From: Paracamarosporium sp. OC-R06-R3
Taxonomy: Eukaryota; Ascomycota; Dothideomycetes; Pleosporales; Didymosphaeriaceae
NCBI GenBank assembly: GCA_019828545.1
Contig: JACVRA010000165.1
Span: forward strand, 558,001-622,000
DNA: 64,000 nucleotides
Direction of reading: 5' to 3'
The notes below the pieces were generated by a model, which searched no databases, was not told the DNA's origin, and was given only the letters and a program-made list of their open reading frames with translations. A program made the position numbers and the translations under genes. Positions 46,181-60,115 of this stretch are shown one piece after another. Each line of letters starts with the position of its first letter. The stretch's first letter is position 1.

Positions 46181-47389
46181 TGTTGTGGGCGAGGCGGGGT
46201 CGCGTCGGTCAAGTGAATTTCGTCAAGGGCAGTGGCGGAAATCAAAACAAACGCCCTCGCAACGCGACGTCAGCCCCACCAACCCAAGCTTGGCAAATCA
46301 GGCAATAGAAGGCTAAAGAATAGTTTAGAATCATATAGGGTATGCCGACTGAGCACAGCTGGAGTAATGGAAATACGCACCGTTGCGTGACACTGCCGTA
46401 TTACCATAACGAGCCTGCAGCACGCTGCTCCAAAAATGACGGGAAAGTCAGTTGAGCTCACAATGTTTGCTCCAGGAGAACTCTTACCAGGTGATATTTG
46501 CAATTTAGCTCCCTCTGTGTGGTTGTACTCGTGGTCTAGGCCTGTCTGATCGAGACATGAGGATAGTCCAAGCCATGTCAACCAGGGTTACGAAATGGCA
46601 CTGGAAAGAGCTTTCAGAGCTCTAGAATTTCTTGGATATAGGCGGGAGAAGGAGAGAAGACATATCACTATTGGAGGCAACTTGTACGTTGATCGTGATG
46701 CCGTCGTAACATAGTGCACAAGAATAGATGTAAAGAAGGCAAGAGAAGATCGAAAATCTGTGGAGAAAGTGAGAAGAGCGTGAACAAGAGTTTGATGTGT
46801 CAGTTATTGTAGCCTCCGTTGATACGTTAGGGAGGCGCTCACTGGCGCTTGGACTCCTTCGGACACCCACCAGTTTGCCCAGATGTTTCCAGACTAGCAA
46901 TACAACTTCTTCACAGTATATCCATATATGCGGGTAAATTGTGGTGAGCTGATTGATTCTAGCCCGTCTTCTCGTCGCTCTACTTCATCCTCCGCTTTCA
47001 ACGATCCGCTATCTACCGCACGATCGGAGCATTCTGACTTGCCGCCGCCGCCGTACTCCCACTCCTTCTCAACCAATAGAAACATACCAAGAAGGAAGGC
47101 TTTGGTGGCCCACGCTACTCCTCGCTACCATTTACATTATCTTCTTGCACGTGGCTACTCAGCCAATGCTCGCTTGCAATATGTGATGGTGTCTATATGA
47201 CATCTAGTGAGTCTATCTTCTGTCTCTGGCACGTTCCGTGATCATCAAACTCGATATACGGAAATGAATACCGTTATTTCACTCGGTCATCCCAAAAGAA
47301 AGAGGGAGAAAAAAAAAAGAAAAGAACTGAGGCAAACAGGGCCGTAGAAAGCCAGATAGTTTACAAGATCTACGCTACACGTGAGATGT
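46181..47389. other. Intergenic: promoter side of the host transcript, 3' side of SET gene
   Basis: About 1.2 kb. It should include the promoter of the minus-strand host transcript. A poly-A-rich tract lies near 47310-47325. Short open frames have no recognisable product. Confidence 0.5.
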
Positions 47390-49760
47390 TCACGAAAAGA
47401 ACTGATCCATGCCAACCTCCGCACCAGTAATAATAGTATACCACGTCCTAGCTTTCTCGAGACATTGCTCTGCTAGTTTCTCCTCGCCCCGAGACGAGAG
47501 CCCTTCAGCGAGATACTTCAACGCGCGAACCGTTTCTACATTGACCAACCCTGAATTATGCTCCACATTCAAATTATCTCCATCAATCACGATAATTATG
47601 CCAAAATTCCGCAGCAGCTTGAGCGCGTACTCGATGGTGCGGTCTACGCTCTTGACGCTGCGCCAGGCTTCTGTTAAGAAGAGCGTGGGATGGACGAGCG
47701 CGAGGCGGGGAAGAGTTGCGTAACAGTCTCTCCCCTCTTTTTGATCAGATGTAGAGCGAGAGTAAAGGGTTTCAAGCTCACGTAGTGCGCGGGCAATCTT
47801 CTTCAACGATGTTATTGTTGGTGGACCTTTCTCACCCAACTTCATGACCGTACTCTTCAGCTCCTCAAACTGCCTCAACCTCTCCTTTCTTGTGTCTTCA
47901 CTGATGCTATAATCTACCACACAAATCTCACAATCACATTCGAATCCCCATGTCAGGCGGTACTTCTCTTGGCGCTCGGTGATGTCGATGTCTGGTGCGA
48001 CATACTGATTGGTGAGTTCCTCACCGGCAGTGATGTCCCTTACAGCGCGCAAAAACCTGATGTCGCCGACAAAGGTGCGTATCGTGTTTGGCAGGCATGA
48101 GTGGTTGATATAGGAGGCGTGAGTCCAGAAGCCGTTCCGGAGCTCAGGGTTCGAATTCGGCGGTTGGTTCAATAGATCTGAGGAGCGGGTTGGCGCAGAG
48201 AAACAATTCAAGCGGCGGATGTACTCGATGCGGAAGCTGCACTTCGTTAGTTAGATTGACATTTATGGGTGGAAGGGCGCACATGTCAACTGGTATCTCT
48301 TCGTCTTTGGATACCTCCCACCCATGCTCTTTCCAATATCCTCCGTCTTCCAGGTCGAAAAACTCCTTTCGTAGACTAGGATTCCACCGCAACTTCTGCA
48401 CCAGTTCTTTGAATAACCAAGCCCCTGGTCTTGGTGCCGCTGTGCCATCACCCAGACTGTAGAGCAAACAATCACTGTTTCGATCTTGCATGAAATACCC
48501 AGGGAGAACAAAAGCCTTTTCTGCACAGATGATATCTCCTTCCTTGAAGTCTCGTCTCGCGAATAACCCACGACCATGAGAACCGCTTTCCCGGACCTCG
48601 GCATCGCATATGTAATTCGCAGCATCAACGTGCAACGTCAAAGGACCTACATACGATGAGATGACTGGCAGATCGTAATCGGGTGTGGGTTGGTCAATGC
48701 CGATATCGAATTTGATCCTAGCTGCTAGCTCCTTCAGGGGACGAGGAATCTTGGACGAGATTTGTAGTGGATCTTCTGTACTGCGGTTGTGTAGCCAGGC
48801 TTCGACAACTGAAGCGTCTGCAAGTTCGGAAAAAGAGAGATCGGGATTCGAGCGAGCATATGTCGCTATTGCTTTCGAAAGGTCACTGGCTGCATCGTCG
48901 AGACGGAGGAGAACTATACAAACACCACAACGCTTGCGGTAGAAGTCGATTTCAGAATGTAGGTCGGGTTTTATAGAAAGATGCCTTAGTCCTTGGGTAT
49001 AGCTTTGAACAAATTAGCCAGGAGTAAGGAGCATCAAAGATGGTGCGTACAGTTTAAGAGCCTGCCTGAAACGTTTCTTCAAAAACATCATATCTCCGTC
49101 TTTTTTGTATTGTGCTGCATCTTTATTGGAAGCTATGTTTTCTTCGGCTCTCCATGGCTCTGGAATCAAGTCATCATCTGCTTGTAGCAAGACAAGGTCC
49201 GAGGGATGATCAACACGGACGTGGTAGCCGCCATCCACCAACCTTGTCCAGCATGGCTGTTTGACAGCGAGAACAGAACCCTCAGTAACAATGGGGTCAA
49301 CAACGTTGTCTTCGAGATTGCAAACAGTCAATCTCGCAACATCCCCGGTGCCATCTTCTGCAACGGTGACTGTAGATGACCAGACGTAGGGGGGTGTAAT
49401 GGTTCGAAGTAAAAGAACAGCATCTCGGTCTCTACTATCTATTCTTAGATCGCCAAGATGGACCTAGTATGATGTGAGCTAGCAAATGTGCGGAATGATG
49501 TCGAGACTCACGGTCTTTTTTGATGTCGCATGGACTGAACCGCGTGCCGGAGGATACGGCTTGGGTAGGATCAGGTTCCGAATTGGCACGCTACCTTCGC
49601 TTAGCAGCTTAAGATGCCGTTGGTGGATGCGAAGTAGCGTGTCTCGTGACACTTTGGACTTGGGCCGTTGCCCTTTCTCATCTGTTGCTTCGTTGACGAA
49701 ATTTTTGGCCACATCCGGTACTTCTTCGTATGTGTTACGGTTCCCGGTAGAAAAGGCCAT
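47390..49760 (-). CDS. TPR-SET domain protein (SMYD/Set5-like lysine methyltransferase)
   Basis: Four exons: 49512-49760, 49051-49463, 48283-49002, 47390-48236; 742 aa, all junctions in frame. A TPR-like helical pair spans about residues 190-290 (FLKKRFRQALKLYTQGL is assembled across intron 2). The SET domain starts near 355 (SGSHGRGLFARRDF), contains the NHSC motif near 505 (SYINHSCLPNT) and GEELTNQYV, and is followed by a post-SET CDCEIC cluster near 560. These are the S-adenosylmethionine-binding and catalytic elements of SET methyltransferases. No MYND zinc finger is visible between the SET halves. The substrate may be histone or non-histone lysine. Start chosen at MAFSTGNRN; an upstream in-frame ATG at 49844 exists. 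Confidence 0.85.
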
Positions 49761-51574
49761 GTCGACTGAGACTGTCAGAGAAGACTTCAATCTAGTCCTC
49801 ACCCGATAACAAGCTAGCGAACGATCTGGAAGACGAATCGACAAGGGAGGCGTGGAGTTGAATCAGGTTAGAGGCTTCCGTTGGTGCGTGAATGGTTTGT
49901 AGTAGTCTGGAAAAAGATTACGAATCTTGCATAGAATTGCGACATCTAGGCAGATCATGAGCTGGATCGTAGGTTTTGTTGTCTCTCGGTACGATTCTGT
50001 CCAGGTGTCCTCGGTCGGGTAAATGAAACGCCAATCTATTTCTCACGTGTTAGCGACGTGCCGATCATCCCATACCAGAAATAAGTGATTCAAGGTCTAG
50101 CGTTGCAAAGGAATTCAGCACTCGTAAAAGTTAATGCCATTGCGGATCTAGAAACTCCAAATCCATGTTTCAACAACCTTTTACCAATACATCAATGTAC
50201 CATTATACCGATTGACCAATTGGGATACGGAAAGTTGGAAATCGATTGTAACAACGCCTTGATTGAAACACATCAAAACAAAATCAATTGTGTAGGCACT
50301 GTCATTGCCATGAACTGGAACTCTGTTACCTTGCGAGATCAACCCAGAGGTCAACAGCAGCACCCCAGCATGCTCCATGATGACTACGTAGACATTTTGT
50401 TTTCCATTGGTTGAATCAAGCCAGAGACAACATTTCGCCCATTGCCAGCAAAAGTTCCAACGGTATTCGTCGAAGCCTCGAAAATTCCGGGAATCCGGCA
50501 GCAATTCCCATTGAGGCCCTGGATCTACCGCGGGCCATCGTGCAACCGGTCATCATGCAACCGGCCATCAAAGATATTCCGTAGCTAGCACGCTCGCACA
50601 GACTGCATATGTTTTTATACCGGGCCGGTGCCCCGTTCGGGAGTGGGTTCACACTGCGACATCGACTGGATGGTATCTACGCGAACGAGAGACAGAATAT
50701 GAGGAAGGTGGGCTGTAAGGCTTCGTACGTCGCCAGGATAAGATAACGGTTTGCTATGCCGATCTTAAACGACCTGGTTCTGGCATATACGCTCTACTTG
50801 GATCAGTAGTATGCACACAGCCATGTGTTAGGTTATCCTAAGATGCTGGCGGCTGGATTACTGGCGAGAGGAGAGCCACAGACAAAAGTTTTAAGAGGTC
50901 ATCATATTTGCCCCGACGGTAACAAAGAAAGACAAGATGCAAGTTCGTGAGGACATTGATGAGACGGGTTCGTCTATCGTGTTGTTGATCTCAAGGTCCT
51001 CGGATGTTCACATGCCAAGGCACGGCCAATCGGTGCCTGACTCGTGCCGACCATGCCACTTATAGCAGCGCGACCCTTTCTAGGCTGTCAGGATATCCAT
51101 CTCCAGAGGCTGTTCCTCATTTCTCAGACCTTGACTTTCTCTATATGATGAACTACAGTCTCCATTTTCTTGGCCCCCCGAGGCCCTCGATGAGCTCCAT
51201 TCGCTAGCGGACGGAAAATTGCCCGCCCCGAATATATTACAATCCGGCAGCAATTTACAACCACCGGCACAGACAATCCCTCCCAAATTAAATACCAACG
51301 CGTCCCAGGAATATCAGTCACTGCTAGCCGAAAAAATAATTTTCCGACGTGAAAACCGGGTCGTCGACCGCCTACTACGATTCTTTTGGACGGAGTGGAT
51401 CTTGCTGGCAGGCATGTCTGGGCAGCAACTGGAGATCACGAGGATAGTCCAGATGGGCTGATGGTGCCTTTTTTTGTAAGGCGAGAAATTGTTAGAAAAA
51501 GTGGTATAAAGAGTTTGACTCGCACAACTGTCTAAGCCGTATCATTGTGAATCGTGCGGAATCCTGCTAGCATC
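49761..51574. other. 1.8-kb divergent intergenic region
   Basis: Between the SET gene and the xylanase gene, which point away from each other. It must contain both promoters. A 14-15 bp imperfect tandem repeat (catcrtgcaaccggy) sits near 50537-50566. A 109-codon frame at 50085-50414 has no recognisable domain. Confidence 0.5.
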
Positions 51575-53054
<1,480 letters not shown>

Positions 53055-53258
53055 CAAGAGATGGTTTAGAATGCATGTCGCACGATACTTAAGATATTGG
53101 AACTGTGCCTACGAGATTGTCCTGGTCATCTTCTGTAATTCTCTCCCTGTTCATCCTTGCTGTGTTTCGCTCATAGCTCTCCCAACTACCCCATCGCCCT
53201 GCTTGTAGTGCTATCGCTTGAACATGTTGTCCCGAGAGATCTCCAGTTCACCCCCCTT

Positions 53259-53510
53259 CTAGCCCGTAGCTTTCAGCATAGCAAGTACGCGACTTATGTT
53301 TTCATCCAACGCCTTGGAGCCAGCGACAGCCTGCGCCCAACGGTCAGCAGATGAGGAACCCGTTTTTAGTTTCAGAGGTGGGACAAGCTCGAGCCGGATA
53401 TCGTCGGTTTGGAGATAGGCCTCGCCCCGTTCTTCGGGGAGCGGGGTGATGACCACAACGGCAGGAAGGCCGCGCATGGGCACCGGGTGGTAGGTGGGTA
53501 AGGGCTTGCC
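53259..53510 (-). CDS. Possible 3' exon of a small unrecognised gene
   Basis: About 80 codons of coding-like minus-strand sequence (INGKPLPTYHPVP, then PAVVVITPLPEERGEAYL, ending VLAMLKATG) with GC-rich third positions unlike the surrounding spacer. I could not connect it to an upstream exon: the nearest candidate (MYTKNINYLPGAP, near 53600) would splice into a stop. It may be a relic or the last exon of a gene I cannot model. Confidence 0.3.
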   Translation of the reverse strand, partial: GKPLPTYHPVPMRGLPAVVVITPLPEERGEAYLQTDDIRLELVPPLKLKTGSSSADRWAQAVAGSKALDENISRVLAMLKATG

Positions 53511-54324
53511 GTTGATCCTGGTGGTGGACGATTAGGTGTATGTCATGTCATGCTACTAGGAATATGGTGCTCCGGGGAGGTAGTTGATGTTCTTTGTGTA
53601 CATGTGTGGAAGTTAACCCATGGTGCGCGTGGGTAGAGCGCGAGGATCCGCGTCAATTCGATGGAAGCAGCCTATCAAGTTGAGTGGACTGACGATTAAG
53701 TGAAGGTGTGGCCAGTACACTGCTTTGATAAGGGGAGACCTAGAAGGCGCGATCGATGCTACTCAGCCTTTCTGGAGTTAACATAGTGATTAGCGCCACT
53801 GTAAGCTCTCCATGTTTGTCTGTGCGATCGCTATTCGTGAGTTTCATGTCGTTGCGGTTCTTGGACATGTTCATTTGATTGACAAGACTTGTTAGCAGGA
53901 GGAAGTGGTTGACGAACACCGGCGGGTGTGAGAGATGGTACGACTTACAGAGCCGATCAAGCACTTCGTACGCTAAGGTTTAGCCTTTCAGTACAACATT
54001 GTAAACACTATATTGTGAACACACTATAAAGATACCCCTCATTTGTGCCAAAGAAATATTTTTCACTTCGACCTGCATCTCAAGGTTTACGTATTCGTGT
54101 TTATATCTACATTGTGAGTTCAGACAATCACTTTCCCTAACAATGTTCGTGCACTTGGTGCAGTAGCTAAGGAGCCTTCCAATTATATGGCGTTTACACA
54201 TATGATTCCTATCTCTATCAACCCATGACAGCTAAACGAAACAACCGCAACCCATACATACAGAGTATCAGTTGCCTTTATATTCCCTAACATAACACCT
54301 CTAGCATCTTCTAGCGGAGAAAAT
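53511..54324. other. Intergenic spacer
   Basis: About 800 bases with no recognisable gene. If the exon at 53259-53510 is real, its upstream exons should lie here. Confidence 0.45.
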
Positions 54325-54954
54325 ATGCCATCTTTCATGAGCCGCTTCTGCAGCGCCGTTCGAGGGCATACATTCCTTCGTAGTCTTGCAGTTCGTGCCG
54401 GATTTAGGACCACCCCTCGGATATGCCGACGCCAGGAGATTCATTCAGTTTACAATCCTGAGTGGCCGAGCTTGCAAGTTGCGTGCAGCGATAGTTACGA
54501 TGGTTCATGGTGGTGCGACCGCTGTGCGAATCAGAACTACGTCAGGCTGAACCAGGGACCGCACCCGTTCAACTACTTGATTTGTAGTCGCTGCGAGCAC
54601 GTCTTCAACTCCAAGGACGTTTCCACGAATGTTTTGAGCCTTATTACCATACAACATGAGTACCATGCTCATCGTGTCCTAGTCCCTGAAGGTATGTCTT
54701 GTGGGGTTGTTTGCCCTGACTGTGGTCTGACCTACCTTGGGGTGCGAATGCCGGTACAAGACATGCCATTGTACGTCACATTCGACTTCAGTGGGATCAT
54801 TTGCCAGTGTCGATTATCTAACGGAGGCTGGTGTGTGCCGTCATGGTGTCGCTTTGGCATCGGCTCGGGAAGGGACTGGCGATGCGACCGCATAGGTGCA
54901 GAACGTCGTGCTCAAGCGAAGCGATTGGAGCGCCGGATGCAATATTTACCGTGA
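54325..54954 (+). CDS. Small CxxC-rich protein, probable double zinc-ribbon type
   Basis: Intronless, 209 aa. Paired cysteines recur: WWCDRCANQ, LICSRCEHVF, VVCPDCGLTY, and later cysteines in CQCR, WCVPSWC and WRCD. The spacing of the first four pairs (CxxC about 23-30 residues apart) resembles two zinc ribbons. The N-terminus is basic and could be a mitochondrial-type leader. The C-terminus is Arg-rich (AERRAQAKRLERRMQ). I do not recognise a named protein; zinc-ribbon is inferred from cysteine spacing only. It stands alone in a gene-poor stretch. Confidence 0.5.
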   Translation: MPSFMSRFCSAVRGHTFLRSLAVRAGFRTTPRICRRQEIHSVYNPEWPSLQVACSDSYDGSWWCDRCANQNYVRLNQGPHPFNYLICSRCEHVFNSKDVSTNVLSLITIQHEYHAHRVLVPEGMSCGVVCPDCGLTYLGVRMPVQDMPLYVTFDFSGIICQCRLSNGGWCVPSWCRFGIGSGRDWRCDRIGAERRAQAKRLERRMQYLP

Positions 54955-55769
54955 GATTTCTACTAACCTTTGAACAGGCCTGGGTTGGTTCCCCAATCTT
55001 TTGGACGTTACCAAAAGTTCCAGCCGTTGAAACGGTCTAATCTGATAGCACAGCCAATTCACATGCCGTGTCTCGGACTCAAATATTTGGACACATATCA
55101 GTATGTTGTCCATGCGATGATTGTATGCATATTATGTAGCGTTCGAATAGTACGATCGAGATTGTCGGATATCTTGTTGCCTGAAAGGCGATCGAAGCAG
55201 TTGTTTTGGTTTGAGAGATTGCGTTGGATTTTTTAGTTCAGTACGAGAGCTAACAGACGCTGTGAAAGCGTTGATGTTATTGCTGAGAGAGTATCCTAGA
55301 GTCCTCGTGAGCTTGATGTACAGTGATAGAGTATCAAATTATTTTAAAAACAGGTGTGCGATCCCGACAAGGTAGTCCATCTTCTAATCGAGCAAAGCCT
55401 TATCAACGGGACAACTAGAACCTATGTGTGGCGCAACTGTGACGTTTTGAAAGAAATTGAATAGTTGTATATGCCGCATGTTTGTGCAGATGATGATCAT
55501 CCGTGACAATGTGAATGTCCGTGTCTGCTAATTGAGGACAGATGAGATAGTTAGAAGACGATGCAAGCGTGTCGAAAAATAACAAACAGGCCTCCACATG
55601 AGTTTTCCCTGTCGATGACGTTCTCGCCTTCCGCACCTGCTTCAAAACTGGATTTCCGTTTGTTTACCCTCACTCCGCCACACTCATTGTATGTGCCGTC
55701 ACACTAAAATTTTATATCCCACTATTTTGATCATGTATATAAGTTGATTAATTGCGTCCTAGTTCGTCG
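54955..55769. other. Gene-poor spacer
   Basis: AT-rich sequence without a supported gene between the CxxC protein and the first copy of a tRNA-like repeat. Confidence 0.5.
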
Positions 55770-55908
55770 CAGGTAACCAGGCCTGGCGGCACTACAGGAG
55801 GCGTAGTTGGTTGTTGAGGTGAGTTTAGTTTGTGAACGGGTCTAAGCACTTGCTTGGCCGTTACTCGTCGGGTTCTCCCGATGGGGTTGGCATTTTGTTC
55901 GAGTACGG
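55770..55908 (+). repeat. tRNA-like (SINE-like) dispersed repeat, copy 1
   Basis: About 140 bases similar to the reverse complement of 59968-60115. An A-box-like segment (aggcgtagttgg) is at 55799-55810 and a degraded B-box-like segment (tgttcgagtac) near 55896-55906. Shared sequence begins about 30 bases upstream of the A box, so this is more than a tRNA gene body. The 3' side runs into a poly-T stretch (55926-55933). Confidence 0.55.
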
Positions 55909-55933
55909 CAGCAGGCATCTTCGTCTTTTTTTT

Positions 55934-57291
55934 AATTTCAATGCTTAGACAACGCATATCGCCATGGTTTGGGACAGGCGATATCCTTGGTTTCCATCTG
56001 GATTAACAACACTATATTGCATATTTATATTCTGTTTCATACGTACCGGGTGATCTAGCTCTATCTATTCCTCTAAATACTTGTTGCTGAACCAGTCTCG
56101 TCGTTCTCTTCCCAGGATATACGGCAGAATACCTGTTCGCCACGACAATATAATTACAGGTGCCCGGCATTCTAAATTACAGTGGCTGAAACATGTTCTT
56201 TGTATCATTCCGAGGATCGCATAATCCCTGTTCCAGTCTCTACTGCCGCTCTTGTACCACTTCTTGGAATCTTTGGGAGCCTTGAGCATAACATCGTGAC
56301 CTACAGCCTCATCATAGCAAACATATTAACGATACGAATCCTAGCAACTCGAGTGAGATTTTCAATTGCATCACTATAATTGTAATCCCTCCAACAAGGC
56401 TGCAAAGCCTTGCATTTTCACATGACCTAAAAACAACAAGTACTCGAACTACACTGCAATATAACCTTCATGAATCCTAATGCCGGAGAATTTCCACGTC
56501 ATCGACACGAATATGATGAGTTCTTATATTATTTCGACCAGAAAGCCTCTCGCCAGTCTTCAGCAACTCGCTGGAGAATCCACCGTGGTACAATTGCCGT
56601 ACAATGCCGCGAACTATATGTTGTTGATGGCCACCTTCAGCCGAGGGCTTTGTATTTGAAGTTGATGTTCCCTTCTGAGAGTAACCTTTTGTCTTCGAAT
56701 CAGGTAGAATGTATTGATATGCCACTAAATCCGACCGGCACTCCTCCCTCGGAGGACGTGTTTTGACTGACAGACACGGACGACATGGAGGGTAACGACC
56801 CGTTTTGGGTAAAGAAGTGCGCTGGAATCACGATACTAGCGGCTCTAATCGTGGTGCAAGGCTGAATTTGGAATCGTAGGGCTCAATGACTGAGACTCAA
56901 TGGACTTATCCTGAAGGCTGGTTTTACTTACTGATGGTACGTCAGCATCTGGCAGACAACAAAGATGTATGTCGTCGCAAAGTCAAAGCATTGATAGAAA
57001 AGTGTACTTCCATAAATTTGCTGTGCCATCTCCGATTAAACCATATGTCGCAGTGGAGTGAGTAGTTTTGTGCCTTCCATGAGCTTTCCAATTGCCAACA
57101 TGTACCCACTCTCATCACTGACTAACCAAGTCATCTTCACCACACTTTCATGTCCTTCGGACTGGCAAAATCACCCGTCCGAGGCCAGTCACGTTACCTT
57201 CGGTGCCTTGGCTCACTAGCGCCTCCAGAAGTCTACATCAAGGCGCCCGTCCCCTCTCCTCTTCTTCAATTTGGTTTTCGTCGGGAGCGCT
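55934..57291. other. Gene-poor spacer
   Basis: No gene supported. A 98-codon plus-strand frame at 56470-56766 is open on composition alone and has no recognisable domain. Confidence 0.45.
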
Positions 57292-57573
57292 GGAGCTCAA
57301 GAATCCCCGCGTCCACATGAGAATCCACTGCATTGCATAGCGCAGGTGGCTTCCATGTTGTGGTTGGTCGTTGGGCTAACCCTCCACGGCATAGTTTTTG
57401 GTTGCTTCTCGCCTTCGGGTTCGATGGTTAGGGTATCTAGAGCTCAAGAATCCCAGTACTCGCATACAATCCTCTGTATTATACAGGGCGGTTGGATTAT
57501 CTGTTGTGGTCGGCGCATGTTAACCATCCAGTCTAATTTTTGGTCTCTTTCTGTCTTCGGGTCTATTTGTTGG
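57292..57573 (+). repeat. Diverged tandem duplication, two units of about 140 bases
   Basis: Units 57292-57428 and 57438-57573 share the order gagctcaagaatcc, a degenerate middle, tgttgtggt, ttaacc or ctaacc, a tttttggt segment and cttcggg. Many differences are transitions (gcattgcata versus gtattataca), leaving the second unit AT-richer. Confidence 0.5.
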
Positions 57574-59964
57574 TCTTTGTCATTAAGCTCACTGGCGGTG
57601 CCTTCGTCTTAAGGAAGAAATACTTTCTCTTGCGATACCATGATGTATTGATTGTTAGCCCCTTGGGTCTTGGACATTACAATGGCGCAGGTGGCAGCCG
57701 TATTAGGACCTTCGACACTACTTTTCTGTACCATCCAGCTTCGGTGTACCTTGTCAGCGACGACAGCGCTCAACACTCCACGTCCACCCAACTTCTTTCC
57801 TTTCTTTTCAATGATTACGGTCTCTTCTAGCTCTTTAGTACATACTCTCAGACCCCCTAGTGCTTTCATTTGGTAAGAGCCTACGCAATGGCGCACTGGT
57901 GCACTCCGGGATGCTTCGATCACTAATACTTACAAACGATGCAAGCCGCGCATATCTCATGGACATTGATACGCTCGACAATATTGCCACAATCCCACCT
58001 CCTCGAGTCTCAATCGAAGACCTTGTAGCTAGAGGGGTACCGCGATCAAGTCGTGCCGTCAAGTGCTCTATACCAGTTCGACGCCGAACTCCACCCACGC
58101 GCCTCCGCTGTAGAAGCCCAAGCTTAAAATCATCAGCTCGAACATGAGATGCGAACCATTACATTGAGATAGCACCAAATAGGAGAACAAAGATTGATGG
58201 AGGTGCCCACATTAAGAGCTGGGTGAGCTCTACATAAACGGCATAACTGGGCTACCTGGTTCACAGGCTTCTTGCGACAGCACACAAAAGTTCTGTCTGC
58301 GTTACGGAAAGTCGGGTGTTGTTCGAATATTGGAGAAGATACGAAGTAATTAACTCAGTCTTATATTGGGTTGCAAGTCCTTCCTCTAAGCCTCCAAACT
58401 AATGCACTTGAGACTTACATTGGATACTGGTCATCATTACTCTACTAGCTCGCGGGCTGCAGTACGGTCAAAGGTTTGAGCCTTGAAGCATAAGATCAAG
58501 GCGTAGATGAAGTGCTTGACGGGGTACGGAGGCCTTTTCAAGAGCGTGTAATTATGGGAAGGAGCTGTCACATCAGTTGCAGCCTCTACAAAATTGTCAT
58601 GATTCATTGACGCAGTGGTCCGAGAGATAGGGTGACTTCCGGTGAGCGATTTTTTAGTGCTAACATCACCAGGGTATGCATATCGAGTTAGAGCGGGTTA
58701 ATCGTCTGGAATGAGCCTCCAGGTGCAGTTTCCCGGTCATTGGGCATGTATATCTGTACATGCTGAATGCTTTGGCAGAAAACGAGCAAGCGGATTTCTA
58801 GGTCTACACTGACAATCGACTTGGAATTTCGGAAAGAATTTCCCAGTACGGCCCTTGCGAAAAGTCCAAAAGGGTATCAAGGGGCTGATTGCTGATAACG
58901 CCGTGTTGAGGCAAGTGGACCTCTCCTTGTGTGTACTTTGGAAATATGCTAACGAGAAGACGAATCTTGATCAAACCACTAGTCATGATATGCTTTGCCC
59001 TTCCCTCAACTTTGACTTTGTAAATATCTCGAGCACTCGATGTCTCCCGTTTTCCGTATCGCCGATATGACATGAAGCAGGCTGCCAATATTTTCTGGGT
59101 CCTCTACCTTCGCTGGGTGCCTTGCATGTTCATCACACCACCAAATATGCGCTCAGGTTTGTATCAGCCTGCTTTTGCAAAGATTTCGTCGAGGTTATGA
59201 GGGGTGGACTATACGTCCCAGCCTGATATTTGGACATCGGATAAATGCGATTACATCCACTGGGATGTACACGTTCGGAGAGTTGAAATAGGCAGTGACA
59301 GCGCGTATATATGAGGACTACGCGAACAAATCGATATAACGGTATAGAAGCCATATACTAGTGTGATATGGCATATGTAGATACTAGCCAAAGCAGATGA
59401 TTTTCGAGTGGGTGTTGAGCCTCGTGTGAGACTTGGCTCCAAATTGAGGCTGCGTTCTGAATTCTGTACCGTTATCAAGCTGTGGGCGTACATGGTCCTG
59501 CTCGTCAACAGCCATTGTCTCCGCTTGGGAGCTATTGCACATGTATGGTTTGGAGGAGTGATTGTGATATGAGTTTCTCCAAATTAGATCCTCTATTGGG
59601 TTCTTCGAAATGGAGAGTACTGGAGGAATGAATTGACTAGTTGTTATACAGTCAGCTCATGCATCTTGGATCAAAATTAACGTTGTCATTCTTCAATTCT
59701 GTGATAAAGTTTGGACTCGAGAGTGGATCAAAGTGAAACATGCTCTTCCTTGCACATGTTGCGTTGCACTCGTGTTAGAATTTACAGGTCTACATGCCCT
59801 TATTAAAAAGAATATGGAAGCAGGTAGAATTCACTCAGCTTGTTCGCTCGCTATACAGATCCCTCGAACCAATTTGCAGGGTTTCTCCACATGGGTGTGG
59901 GGTATTTGACAGAGATGGAGCGAAAAGAAAGTGACAAAAAGTCCGATAAAAAGTGATATGACCA
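57574..59964. other. Gene-poor spacer
   Basis: About 2.4 kb of AT-rich DNA. Short open frames on both strands show no conserved motif. I see no gene here. Confidence 0.5.
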
Positions 59965-59967
59965 CTT

Positions 59968-60115
59968 TCGTATTCGAACCGGCAACAAAAGGCGAACCCC
60001 ACCGGAAAATCCGATGGGTAACGGCCAAACACTAAGGTTTACACCCGTTCACGACAAGGGAACTACGTACCTCAACCAACTACGCCACCTGTAGAGCCTC
60101 GGGCCCGGTTACCTC
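59968..60115 (-). repeat. tRNA-like (SINE-like) dispersed repeat, copy 2
   Basis: Minus-strand copy of the repeat at 55770-55908. The A box is a full consensus match (tggcgtagttgg, 60076-60087 on the complement) and the B box is near perfect (ggttcgaatac, 59970-59980). The boxes are about 95 bases apart, wide for a tRNA unless it had an intron. No acceptor stem can be drawn, so I call it a Pol III-type repeat rather than a tRNA gene. Confidence 0.55.

Noticed and set aside
47390..49760. MYND finger expected for a true SMYD protein
   Set aside because: No C/H cluster with MYND spacing found between the SET halves; the protein is described as TPR-SET instead.
59968..60115. A functional intron-containing tRNA gene
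   Set aside because: No cloverleaf acceptor stem can be paired, and similarity to the second copy extends well upstream of the tRNA-like part.
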